A DNA stretch of 64,000 nucleotides from NCBI GenBank assembly GCA_022813625.1, contig JAKLMB010000004.1, positions 930,001-994,000 on the forward strand, in the 5' to 3' direction. Source of the stretch: Aaosphaeria pasadenensis (taxonomy: Eukaryota > Ascomycota > Dothideomycetes > Pleosporales). Below the pieces are notes generated by a model. It did no database searches. It saw only the letters and a list, made by a program, of their open reading frames with translations, and was not told the origin of the DNA. The position numbers were made by a program, and so were the translations under genes. Shown here piece after piece: positions 1-11,763 of the stretch. Positions within the stretch are counted from its first letter, which is position 1. Each line of letters begins with the position of its first letter.

Positions 1-490
1 GGGTGAATTGACTGACTGATCGAGTGATTTGCGCATACGAGTAGCCTTTCTTATTCATCGCCCATCGAGGTACGAGTACATGTCCCTCCGTGCTAGTGAG
101 CTATGTGATGTAAGTACCTGGTGATTGAAAGAATCAGCCTATCACCGTCAAAGAAGGAGAGCTTCCCCGCACTCCCCATGGCAGAAATTGGCAACACAAC
201 ATGGCACTAAGACACACTCAGACACTCAAGAACCCCCCTTCCCTTCACTCGTCTTCTTTATTAAACCCCCCTCCTCCTCCCATCCCTACCTACTTTATAA
301 ACCCACCCCTTCCTCTGTCTCACTCCACCTTCATCTCACACCACCCTTCTTCCTTTTTCCATCAACAACAACTTACTACTTCATCCTTCTTCAACTTCCA
401 ATTCTCTTCCACGCACCTTCATCATCAACAACTCCTTCACCATTCCAACCCAACGCCAACTCGTCACAACAACAAACCAATACCGTCAAG
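1..490 (+). promoter_or_regulatory. Promoter and pyrimidine-rich leader of the DJ-1-like gene
   Basis: No coding sequence is supported here. A TATAAA box lies at 296-301, about 190 nt before the ATG at 491. From about 230 to 490 the + strand is strongly C/T-rich with CAACAA-type triplets near the ATG, the usual look of a highly expressed filamentous-fungal 5' leader. Open frames across the tract lack an ATG start or are low-complexity Pro/Ser/His reads and are not counted as genes. Confidence 0.6.
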
Positions 491-1484
491 ATGAGTGCAA
501 TTGCTGACAACACCGACGGCCCCATCGAGGTCGTCAAGGTGCTCTTCGCTCTCTACCCCAACTACAACACCCTCGACGTTGCTGGTCCTCTCGAGGTCCT
601 CAATCGCTCCCTCCACGACCCCAAAGATAAATGTATGTTTCCCCTCTCTTCCAACTCTTTCTGCCGTTCCTGCCCCGCCAATCCTACATTGATCCATTGC
701 TGACTCGAACCCCGCAGCTACCAAAGGCTTCGAATGCCAATTCGTAGGCACCGCGGCTGCCATGACCTCCGTCCAGGGTCTTACCATCAAGGCTGATATG
801 GACTACGACGACGCCAACGACGAGCTGGAGGATTTCGATGTCATCATCGTCCCCGGCGGCGAGGGTGTCTTTGACGTCCTTGACAAGAAGGCAGAGCCTC
901 TTAGCATCCTCTCCAAGTACGTCGAACTTCAGGAGAAGAACCCTGCCAAAGAGCGCACCATTCTTGCCATTGATACCGGCTCCCTCCTCCTCGGTCGCCA
1001 GGGTCTTCTCGAGGGTCTCGCTGCCACCACCCACCCTGACTACTATCCTCGTCTCGAGACCATCTGCCAGGACGCGTCGACCCGCGACATGTCCATGCGT
1101 ACCGACGTCATGGAGGAGCGCTACGTCGTCAACAACGCCCGCTTCGATCTCGGTGAGAACCCAGACGAGAACCCATACATTACCAAGAAGTCCCGTACCG
1201 GTGCTACTGAGGGTCCCAACACCCAGCACGGTCGTAGGAAGTCTATCGCCCGCAAGGGTAGCAACGCCTGGAAGGAGTCCCGCCGCCGCGAGTCTGTCGC
1301 TCGCCGCGCTGCTCTTCCCCTCGGTGGCATGCGTGTTATCACCACCGGAGGTGTCACAGCTGGTCTGGATGCTTCCCTGTATCTAGTAGGTTCCCTTGTT
1401 TCTCACGAGTCGGCTCTCGAGGTCGCCCGATCCATGCAGTATACCTGGGTCAAGGGCGTTACCGTCGATGCCATTGATGTCTAG
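491..1484 (+). CDS. DJ-1/PfpI (class I glutamine amidotransferase-like) protein, Asp at the nucleophile site
   Basis: Two exons, 491-632 and 718-1484 (GTATGT donor, CCGCAG acceptor), give 302 aa. The fold signature is clear: a beta strand followed by AGPLEV with the conserved acidic residue Glu35, the PGGEG loop at 93-97, a nucleophile-elbow-like segment AIDTGS at 131-136, and THP with His153. The residue normally a catalytic Cys is Asp133, so the usual cysteine hydrolase, glyoxalase or deglycase chemistry is unlikely as it stands. A basic Arg/Lys/Ser-rich insertion (about 205-248) separates the core from the last segment, whose TGGVTAGLDASLYL motif is typical of this superfamily. There is no signal peptide, so it is probably cytosolic. 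What is seen is the fold and the substitution. The loss of catalysis is inference, and from memory related fungal proteins share the Asp. The substrate is unknown. Confidence 0.85.
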
Positions 1485-4050
1485 ACGGAGTTTTGTGGAA
1501 GATGAATCAGCAGCATCATGTATTAGACAGGGTGCGTAGCTTTCCAGCGATGGATATGGGAATGAGATACTCGACCAATATTTTGGATCAGGGACGAGGG
1601 ACGCATGAGACAAGCGTGCAACTGAAACGATGATATGTAAACCTAAACCAATGAATTTCACGAAATGTAAAACAGAGAACAAATTTGTCCTCTGCCTGTG
1701 ATGTTCCGTTCCACTTATTATTGTAGAACGAATGGATCGTGCACGCGGAGAGATGCACATGCAGACGAGACGCGCACCATAAATACGATTGATGCACTAG
1801 ACAGGACCGCACACTAAAACAAATACCTCATACAAAGAAAAAAGGCTCACTCACTACCTCACCACCACGCGACACAATAATGCAACACACCACACACACA
1901 CTCTACCGTCGCCCGCGGATTCCCTACAACAATTAACAAGAAAAAAGGAAAAACAGGGTCTCGGAGTACGATCTTGCAGCCCACGTGCGTCCATCTCATC
2001 CGAACCAACTCTGGGGGTCAACATGTTTTCCCTTCTTGGACGAAATGACTTGCATGCATGCATGAATGTTCACAGACGACGCTGCGTTCGTACACCGTGC
2101 ACTGGACACACGTCTTTACCTTACCATAGCCATTTTCATACCATAGCGCACTACGTCAGGGAGGAAAATGTGAATGTTGATGTTTCTATCTCGTTCTGTA
2201 TGTGTGCGCACGCATGTGTAGGCGCTTCATTGTAGGTAGGTAGGATATATGGGCAATTTTCTCCTTTTCCTTTCCTGTCTTTCTTTTGGTTTTGCGGTGA
2301 TATTGAAACATGCTGGAAATGTATGAATGGCATACCACGCAAGAACCTACGATGATGATAATCAAATTTAAGAAAGTAAAATACAAGTCATGTGGGAGAG
2401 AAAAGAGAAGAGGAAAGAGCATCATGGGAAGAATTGTCATATGGCGCTTTAAATCATATTACTCGCCCTCTAGAATTGTATAAATACATACATAGCACTT
2501 AATCCATTGGGTACAGGTACATGTGAACGCATCGAACAAAGTTATCGCATTTGGTATTTCAAAGATAAGGTGCGCAAACGCAAATGCATGATTACTGACC
2601 GTGTCTATGGCTTGGGTTGGCATTTTATCCGGGGTACTATCTGCCTCCTTTCAGTTCCATAGAGAGTGGAGAAAGTATTTGGTTTTTTTATGATCTTGAG
2701 AGGTACACAGACTATGTGAATCATTGCTGGAAAGACAGGAAGATAGGATGCCTGGTAGGTAAATGTAATTTTAGATTATGCGTGTGTATTTGTATGGATA
2801 TTCATTCATTCACTCGATCGACTTGCTAAGGGCAAAGCACGACAAGGAACGGTATAGTAATGTATCTATTTAGACTTCGCCAAGATATTCAATCCTACGT
2901 CTGTATGTTTTGTCGTTGGGCGCTTTGTGCTTTGCTTATTTCCTTCTTACTTTCTATTTTTGAGGTTGTAGTTGTATGGGTGTGTGGTTGGGTGGAGGTT
3001 AGGGGGGGGAAGAGATAGCGAGGGTCTTTCCTGCAGTTTTTGAACTAATTCATGATGCCTATGACCTGTGGTTTCCGTAGGATAAGTATCATGCGCTTCT
3101 TGCGTGCCCGCCGTATGAGCTCTTGTATCGACATCGACGTACATGGAAGTAGATATGTATCTGTAGTCCTACATTCGTACGTGCATATACAAACGGGCAG
3201 GCTAGCAGAGCATTGTACGAGACATGATTTCCCTACACTCGCTTTCTCATGGAACCTGCAAGGATGTGTTTATGATTCGAGATCGAGTTCGAGTCGTTGC
3301 ATTTGGATCAAAGGAGAGGAGACGAGAGCAGAGCTACACTGGCGGCTGGTACGTCGCGATGGGCTTTCGTTGTTAGGTTGTTGTTTTCGCTGTTTTTTAT
3401 TTGTCTTAACGATCATTTGTATTGTGTGTAGGTGGGTGGGCCCATTTCCTTGTTTCGTCCGCGGTAGGAAGTCATCACGAGGGGTTTCGAGGCTGGATGT
3501 CATGTCGTGAAGACTGGGAAAAAAGAAAAGAACAATGAAGGGAATGCGAAAGACGGCAGGAGGGGGAAAGTGATATTGGAAGGATTACGGATATCATCAA
3601 TAGATGCATGCCTAGTGGTGCGATGATCAGGGTTTGAATACTTGCAGGTGAGAAGGTGGGCAGGCAATAGTATCTAGTAGGAGGTAGGTGATGCATAGGC
3701 AGAAGGGCAAGGAGGGGGTGAGAAGTGGAGCTTCTGCTGGCTGGGCCTGGCTGGCTGGCTGGATTGCTTGACGTAACATTTATCGAAAGGGCCGCCGTAT
3801 TCGAAAACGGATAATGATTGATTTGTGTGGAAAGAAAGGAGAGTGGTAGGGCGGCTCGCCAGATGGGAGCTATATCTGAAAAAGCGCTGAGAATCTGACG
3901 AGAAGGAATGATAGAAAGGAAGGGAAAAAAGCAAATAAAATTTGATAGAAGTCCCAAGGACAGACGCGGTAATCCGTAGGTGGGTTGCATCTATCCACAA
4001 TTTGGTACTGGCTAGGAATCATTGTGGCGCTGTTGGGATGGTCTTGTCCG

Positions 4051-4070
4051 CTTGCTTGCTTGCTTGCTTG
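4051..4070 (+). repeat. (CTTG)5 microsatellite
   Basis: Five perfect tandem CTTG units lie inside the long intergenic region. It is a simple repeat with no coding context. Confidence 0.9.
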
Positions 4071-5771
4071 AATGATGGATCCTCCAAGACTCGAGAGTGG
4101 TTTTTGCTCGTCATTGCCTGGATTGATAATAGTCCAGCCGATGCAAAACACATCTCAATCAAAGAGATCCAAAGGGGGGCAAGTGGACTGCCACACAATC
4201 CGCACCAAGGCGATGCCAGACTTGGGCATACCGAAGCCATGGACCAAGCTGGAGGGGGAGGGACGCGGTCCCACGACGCAAGCATCCCTCATGGCTTGCC
4301 CAAGCTACAGGTAGGAGTATCTTGCAACCCCACCAGAAAATGTACTGTACGTCCTTCTGAATCTCACTCCTCATCGTCCAAGTAACCAGATAGACTATTC
4401 TACCAGACAGCGGGAAATGGGTGTGAGGGTGTGCAGGATACCTGGATAGTGCAGGAGGACACAGGGTAGGGGCAGTAGATGCCGTAGGGACCCCTGGGAT
4501 TCAAGGAGAAAAGGGTCCCCGGTGGCCCACGCTCAGACACTTGCATCTTGAAATGTGAACTTGGGGCTCTCTGTTTGGTCATGTATTGTTACCAAGGCCT
4601 TTTAGCGGTGGCCGGTGTGCACGTTTCCCGCACTCGCTTAATTGAAGCTTAATGTGACGTGCAACTTTTTGATGTGGATTTGCATCATGTTGTCGTTTTC
4701 GATGTATTCTTGAGCAATGGTATGGTGTCGGTTGAATCCGAAAAATTCGATTGATACTTGGTGAAAGGGGTGGTTGATGGTGGAGGTCGGGTTAGTCGTT
4801 TGCTCTGGTGTGCGGGTGGAAGACTCTGCCCAGAAGCGCGCTTTCAATTCCCAAGACTGGATAATGAACAACAGCATGTACTGTGTAAGGTAAGGAATGG
4901 GAAACCTTGAGGACGGAGAATTTCAGGAGTTTCGACTAGTTAGTTACCGGTACAATGGCGAGTAGTTAACTTGACTCTGATGTGACGAGTACATAGTTGG
5001 GATAGTTTGGGTGGGGTTTTTGGTTATGTCGATGTGTACATGTACTGTGTAAGATTTGGCGAGCCGTGATTGGTCGAGTCCCCTTCTGCCCCAACCCAAG
5101 ATCTGCAAGCGACCACGAGATGGAAGAGGAAGAGGAACCAGAGAGTGCTAGAGCAACAGAGTGAGCACAGACCAGAAATGCACTGCCTCGACGATATATC
5201 CCTCATCGCTAACCATCATCAGTTGGATTGTCCTTCCAAGAACAGCTCCTGCTTTGGGTCGGAGATTGCTCCTCACATGAAAGAACACCTGCTACCTGCT
5301 GCGCTCATCGTTTTTTCCTGCTTCGTGTCGGCCACCGAATGATTACCATGATGCGTGCTTCGTAATGTGGGCCAGCACGCTGCCATAACGTCGTAGGCGA
5401 CTTTGCATTGAGGCATTTTCCATCCTATCGCTTTGATACCCGTGATGGCTGGTCGTGATAGTCCATAGCTACCTACCGCAGCACCAGTTACTCGATGTGC
5501 CCTCCAGTTCTACCAGTCTTGCTGTGTGCGGATACGTACTGGCACCCACACATTACCACCGCCATAGGCGCGGTTATTCCATTACGTCCACATTGTAAAG
5601 GATTTTTTCTTTCTTATCTGAATTGGGAAATGTAGCATGGCTCAAGACGCAATTCCGATTTGCCCTGTCGTCCGGAATGTATCCATAGAGTGAAACGAGA
5701 TCCAGAGAGCCACACTCTAGCATAGTCGAGGTTGTAGTAATAGTAAATCATTACCCGTGTTGTTGCATAGA

Positions 5772-5777
5772 TATAAA
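5772..5777 (+). promoter_or_regulatory. TATA box of the IIC ATPase gene
   Basis: TATAAA lies 146 nt upstream of the ATG at 5923 and is followed by a C/T-rich leader, a normal spacing for a fungal core promoter. Confidence 0.5.
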
Positions 5778-5922
5778 GCCCCCATGTCATCTTCGAGTTT
5801 CGAAAGTCTCACAATTCTACTTTGTTTGTCTCTTTCGCTCCTCTCGTCGTCTCTTCTTGCCACTTCTTGTGCGCCTCCGTTCCTATATCCCATTTTCAGT
5901 GGCTCTTTGTGCGCGACGATAT

Positions 5923-8900
5923 ATGGACAAGGAGGGTAAACCCACGCCTCGCATTCGCTTCGGCGATGAGGAGGATGGTCGCGTCGGTCGACAAGCAAAC
6001 CGCGAAGGAGGTGGTGCCCATGCAAGGCGTCACTCTCGAGCATCGAGTGTGGCCTCTGGTATCTCGATCCACAGCCAAAGCAGGACCGTACAGCCTGAGA
6101 CTGCACTTCCCATCACCTATCGCACTTTATCCATAGAGGTCGATGAAAACCTTCATCGCCAACAGGAGGCTGTCAAGAAGGTCAAGGAGAAGGGTACCGT
6201 GGATCTCGCCGGGCTCGAGTGGCACACAATCACCACTGACGAGATTTGCCGTCGTCTTTCTGTTGACACGCGCCATGGCTTGTCCGAAGAACAGATCAAG
6301 CGCCGTGTTGGGGAGTATGGCAAGAACAAGATGACACCTCCACCATCCGGCCTTGCTAGTCGTCTGTTTGGATACTTCTTTGGCGGCTTTGGCTCTATCC
6401 TCCTCGTCGCGAGTATCCTAGTCTTCATCGCGTGGAAACCGCTTGGAAACCCTCCCGCCGTTGCCAATTTGGCTCTTGCTTGTGTCTTGCTCGCCGTGTT
6501 CGTCATTCAGGCTGCATTCAATGCATGGCAGGATTGGTCCTCGTCGCGTGTTATGGCTTCGGTAAGTTGTTGCATGCCCCTTTGATGCTCTTACCTAGAC
6601 TCCAGCTTATTGGGATGATACACAGATCGGTACGATGCTTCCTGATGCCTGCCTTGTCATCCGCAACGGCAACCAGACCAGCATCTCGGCTATTGATCTT
6701 GTTCCTGGCGACATCATCGTCATCAAGCAAGGCAACAAACTCCCTGCCGATGTTCGTTTCGTCGAGGTATCCAGCGATGCCATGTTTGACCGCGCTATCC
6801 TCACAGGTATGTATATGATTCCCTCCTTGGAGATGACGTCTGACGTTAGCTAGGTGAATCCGAGCCCTGCCCAGCAGCCGTCGATGCCACCGAAGACAAC
6901 TACCTCGAGACACATAACATTGGAATGCAAGGCACCCACTGCATTTCGGGCAGCTGCCTCGGTGTTTGTGTTGCCATTGGCGACAAGACTGTCTTCGGTC
7001 GCATCGCAGAGTTGACGAGTGAGCCAAAGACTGGCAGGACACCTTTGCAGAACGAAATCCTCAGATTCGTGCTCATCATCTCGATCTTCATCACCACCGT
7101 CATAATCCTCATCATCATCCTCTGGTAAGCCCAACTTGATATGACAAGGGATGTAGTGTTGACTAACGGGATTTTAAAGGGCGGCATGGCTCCGAAAGGA
7201 TCACCCAGGATGGATCGACGTCCCACTTCTCATCGTCAGTTGCGTGAGTGCAGCAGTCGCTTTCATCCCAGAAGGTCTCCCCATTGCGCTCACCACGAGT
7301 CTTACCATAGTCGCAAACATCATGAGGAAGAACAAGATCCTTTGCAAGTCTTTGAAAACTGTAGAGACACTGGGTGCTGTTTCGGTCATCTGCTCGGATA
7401 AGACAGGCACTTTGACCAAGGTATGTTGGGAATTAATGACTCTAGTCGGATACCGCTGACGTTCCGTAGAACAGTATGGTTGTGACGGATATCTATGCTG
7501 CTGGCGAAGAGTACACCCCCGAGGCTGCCCGTGACATGATGGCTGTCCTTCGCTCGGAACAAAACCTGAAGACGCCAGCTAGGAAACGCGAGGATATCAT
7601 TGATCAGATCCGCATACTCAGTGGCCTCTGCAACTCAGGCGAGTTCGACGCTTCAACAATGCACATGCCGATTCACGAGCGTAAGATCAATGGCGACGCC
7701 ACGGATCAGGCTGTCCTTCGTTTGTCCGAAAGCCTTGGTTCCGTGGCTGAGCTTCGCCAGAATTGGAAGAAGGTGTTCGAGATGGCATTCAACAGCAAGA
7801 ACAAGTTCATGATCAGGTTGATGACACCCATCAGCCAAGCCGCTTCGAACAATGCGACTACCCTGATGATTAAGGGAGCACCGGACATTCTCCTGCCACG
7901 TTGTAATACCGTTCTTTGTGATAAAGGCGAGGTCATCCCCTTGACCGAAGCCCAGACAAGACGGATTGAAGATGTCAAGGATACTTGGTCTAGACAAGGT
8001 AAACGAGTCATTCTGATGGCACGCAAGAGCACAATGGCTCCATTCTCTGCCAACCACGAGAAAGAAGTCCTTGTTGCCGCTCGAGAGGGTCTGACTTTTG
8101 TCGGCATGGTCGGTATCGTCGATCCTCCTCGCGATGAGATCCCAGAGGTTGTCAGAATCCTTCGCAACGCCTCCATTCGAATTTTCATGGTCACTGGTGA
8201 CTTCAAGCTCACGGCGCAGGCAATTGCTGAAGAGTGTGGTATTATATCCAATGTTTCAATGATTGACGATGTCACGGCCCTTGCTCGAGAAGTCAAGCAT
8301 GGGTTCACTCGGCGCTCGATTGTTCTAAGTGGTCCCGAACTGATCACGGTAAGTTGCCCACAAAAGTCCAACAAATGCTGGACTAACGACCGACACAGCT
8401 CAATGAAAACCAATGGGATCAACTGTGCCAATACGAAGAAATCGTCTTTGCTCGCACAACTCCAGAGCAGAAGCTTCGAATTGTCAAGGAATTCCAGGCG
8501 CGCGACAACGTGGTCGGCATGACTGGTGATGGCGTCAATGATGCACCATCTCTCAAGGCAGCCGACATTGGTATCGCCATGGGTAGTGGATCGGACATCG
8601 CCATCGAAGCGGCCGACATGGTCCTTCTTGACTCCTTCGCAGCCATTGTTCAGGCTGTCCAGTATGGACGTCTGGTGTACGACAACCTGAAGAAGACCAT
8701 TGTTTACCTTCTCCCTGCAGGTTCTTTCTCCGAGCTTTGGCCTGTCATCACCAACGTTGCCTTCGGTATCCCTCAGGTAAGTCTTCCATGCCTCCCGACA
8801 GTCGTCACTTCGCTGACAAACCTTTAGATCCTTTCCTCATTCCTTATGATCATTATTTGCTGTTTCACAGATTGTGCCGCCGCTATCACCCTCGCCTACG

Positions 8901-9612
8901 AAAAGCCTGAGGCCGACCTCATGCTTCGACCGCCGCGCAACATCAAGAAGGACCGTCTCGTCAATGCTAGGCTCATCTTCCACGCCTACTTCCTCGTCGG
9001 CATGTTTCAATGCATTCTATCCTTCGCGATGGCGTTTTGGTACATGGAAAGACGAGGTGTACCGTTCGCTGCTCAGTGGCTCAAGTTCGGACAGCTGGAT
9101 CCCCAGTACGACCCTGACTATGTCAGTGCTGTTGCGAATGAAGCATCATCTATTTACTTTGTTACATTGGTCATCATGTAAGTTGAATGTTAGCCAGGAG
9201 AGAGATGAAGGTCCTTGATACTAATGCATTGGTGCTAGGCAACTGTTCAATCTTCTTGCCACAAGGACTCGTCGCTTGTCGCTGTTCCAGCAGCCTCCGA
9301 TTTTCAACAAGGAAACACAGAACCTTCTTTTGTTCCCGGCGATGCTGTTTGCCATTGTCATCGTCTTTATCTGTAAGTGAATGATTGTCATTCGTGAATC
9401 GAAAACGTATAATCATGTTGTGGCGTTTACTGATAGCCACCGCAGTCTGCTATATACCTTCGCTCCAGAAGTCCATTCTTACTACTCAAGTGCCGGTTGA
9501 GTATTGGTTCCTGCCCGCAGCATTCGGTCTTGGACTATTGATTCTCGACGAGGCCAGGAAGTACGCTGTTAGGACTTGGCCTAAGGGATTCTTTGCTCGC
9601 ATAGCATGGTGA
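5923..9612 (+). CDS. Type IIC (Na+,K+-ATPase-like) P-type cation ATPase
   Basis: Nine exons: 5923-6561, 6626-6806, 6854-7124, 7180-7420, 7470-8348, 8399-8776, 8828-9177, 9239-9372, 9446-9612, giving 1079 aa. The ATG at 5923 is the first in frame and follows a C/T-rich leader. Landmarks: TGES at 273-276, PEGLP in TM4 at 394-398, the phosphorylated Asp437 in DKTGT, KGAP in the nucleotide domain, TGDGVNDAP at 779-787, and ten hydrophobic segments ending in the PKGFFARIAW tail typical of IIC pumps. The N-terminus (about 80 aa) is basic and Ser-rich. By comparison with animal Na,K-ATPase, TM5 keeps Glu849 (E779 equivalent) but has Gly/Ser for Ser775/Asn776. TM6 keeps Asp878 (D808) but has Cys874 for Asp804. 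It is a membrane cation pump by family; ion specificity cannot be read off. No beta subunit is seen nearby. It is not the plasma-membrane H+-ATPase (IIIA). Confidence 0.95.
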
Positions 9613-11763
9613 AAGGGTTCGATTTCATCCTTTCGTCATTCATCATACCAATATCAGGCAAATTTTCATAGCCTTCCATCTCAATACCCCTATCTCCTTT
9701 CTCATGGCCAACTGCCGAGCTTTTACTGGCTTACTCAGCCATTTGTTTCCATAGAATATCTTTGGGCATCGTTTCGCCAAGCTTTCATTGGGGGAACGCA
9801 GCACATGCTCATTGGCACGTAGCAGAATCAGATAGAAACAATCCGAGAAGATTGACGTAGTGTCAGGTACGACGTGCCTCCGTCTCATATCTATGTATTT
9901 TTCAGCAGTCCTGTTCTAGACATTTGTTCTCTGTCGGACGCATGCACTCTCCGCAGTGAAGCAACTCAAGGTACATGCAATAGATGGCGAAGGGTACATG
10001 AGCCGCATCCGGAGCGTGACAATAAGGTTCGGCAAATTTGTCCATATGCGTGGTCAACCATCGCGCATATGACCCCGTGGGGTGAAATCGGTTGATGAGC
10101 GTTTTGCCGGCTAGATTGGCCAGGGTGAACGTGCATGGATCAGGGCAGTTGCTGATTGAAGATCATCGTGACCGGCTAATGTTTTTGCATCTGCCTGAAC
10201 TGCTTCCATTGGGGCGGTGACCAATCGAAGTCGATATCAGGGTGTTTTCCATCCGTCGTTTTTGATGGCATTTTGATGGAGGAGGGCTTGGTGTTGCAGG
10301 GTTAGGGAAAGTGATGGTACATATTGAGGGAAGGTGTGGACCGCTACGGAGCAAGCCGCAGTTGCTAAGAGGAGCATGCCTGTCCGTGTGCCTGCTCCGA
10401 AAGACATCATGTACCTGTCACCAACGTCAACCCTTGAGCCCCCTGCAAGATTTGCGCGTGAACCTTCGAAAATTCCTTCCGTGGTTGTTCTTCAAGCCTA
10501 GAACTCAGCAGGCATCAAGGGACGTTCCGGAAACTCAACCTGTGCGGTAGCAACAAGTACAACCAGCGGACATCGCGGAAAGCAGGTCCCAGTCAAGGGC
10601 CCCAAATTGCTTCACGGATTCCCATGGTAAATTGCAATCGAGTCATCATGCATTTACCGCCCCATTAAGCAATTCTGTTCGCTAAAGAGATGTCCACATT
10701 CGGGCCCCCCTTCTATAATGGTGCGGACGGGTGACGTGTGAACGGCCGACCCCCGAGCGAGCCCCCGCAACTTTCTGCATCTCAACTGGATGTTCAGATC
10801 TTTCCTTTCTGAGGCTCGCATCCCCTTTGTGGCACATGAATAGAGTGCTTCCCTGCTCTTTGGTTGTTGATCCTATGGACGGTATCAACCGAGTGCTGCG
10901 ACTATGAGAGATTACAGGCCCGCGACAGGAACCATTCATTGATAGTGTTCAGAATTGTATGGCCTCGAGTTAAACATGGGTGAACGACATGCCCCTATGG
11001 CTTGGGTATAGGCTTTGCCGTACGTCTGGAGCATCGTGCTCTGCGCCATTCAGTCACTCTATCGCAGGAGCCCTTTTGGGTGCCAGGAACACTCCGTTGA
11101 CTTTCCTTCACGATGTTCTTGAGTGCTTTGTATTCTCGTGCAACGTCTTCTATTGTAAATCTCCCTCGGAAGCCCTTGCCGTCGTGGTACATAATCGAAC
11201 TTCAGCAACTATGGGAGCGTAATGCATACTCGCATGGCGACGTTCATGGACTATCATAGAACCACCGGCCTTGATTCCTTCTGCCAAGTACCTTGTCGCC
11301 CTCTTGGGCCGGCATCACTTCACCGAACTCTTTTCACGAAAGATTACAGGTAGCATATCAAGAAGCTGCGCCCGGAATTCCGGAATCAAGATTCACAGGC
11401 GCCAACATCGATGCGCCGTGAGCGCCAAACACTCTACAGTGGCACTCGAATAAGTGATCCAGATTTCGGAGGGGGCTATTTTCTGGATGCAGTGGTGGGA
11501 TTAATATCAACACGAAGTGGCTCTGCCCAATCACCATATATTTTATATTAACCCCATATTTCAGAAAGTCATGGACTCATTTTCTGCACAACCGGCAGTT
11601 ACCCATGCCGTGTGGCGACTGGGCGCGTATCGCTCTGATATAAGGATCCCACGATACATGTCCCTGTGATTTTGGTTCTGCGTCTCCGTTCATTGCTATT
11701 CGAATCTAACCTACCTGTTGCTTTCACCCATCGAGGTTCAGGACAACACCACAATCGCTAGTC
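9613..11763. other. Intergenic region with the DUF1996 gene promoter
   Basis: No gene is supported in these 2.1 kb on either strand. The only signal noted is a TATA-like GATATAAG at 11637-11644, 120 nt before the next start codon. AT-rich sequence precedes it at about 11515-11570. Confidence 0.5.
11637..11644 (+). promoter_or_regulatory. TATA-like element of the DUF1996 gene
   Basis: GATATAAG lies 120 nt upstream of the ATG at 11764, a suitable distance for a core promoter. No other good TATA candidate lies closer. Confidence 0.4.

Larger units (their letters stand above)
1485..5922. other. 4.4 kb gene-free region, 3' flank of the DJ-1-like gene and upstream region of the IIC ATPase
   Basis: No frame here has convincing composition, homology or splice structure on either strand. 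Open frames of up to about 170 codons are low-complexity or lack ATG starts. Short repeats are present: TAGG tandem copies near 2235-2245, GGCT tandem copies near 3745-3762, and five perfect CTTG units at 4051-4070. TATAAA at 5772-5777 lies 146 nt before the ATPase ATG and is the probable core promoter; the C/T-rich stretch at 5815-5880 is the likely start of the mRNA leader. The rest could be long UTRs, enhancer sequence or non-coding transcripts; the sequence alone does not decide. Confidence 0.5.

Noticed and set aside
3475..3990. 171-codon minus-strand frame in the long gap
   Set aside because: Ser/Leu/Pro-rich low-complexity composition, no domain, no splice partner and overlapping competing frames on both strands.
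5857..5922. Longer N-terminus for the ATPase
   Set aside because: The upstream in-frame extension has no ATG, only a TTG codon; the ATG at 5923 follows the pyrimidine-rich leader.
7706..8431. A 241-codon frame antisense to the ATPase
   Set aside because: It lies opposite the large cytosolic-domain exon of the ATPase, shows Ser/Arg-rich shadow composition and has no domain.
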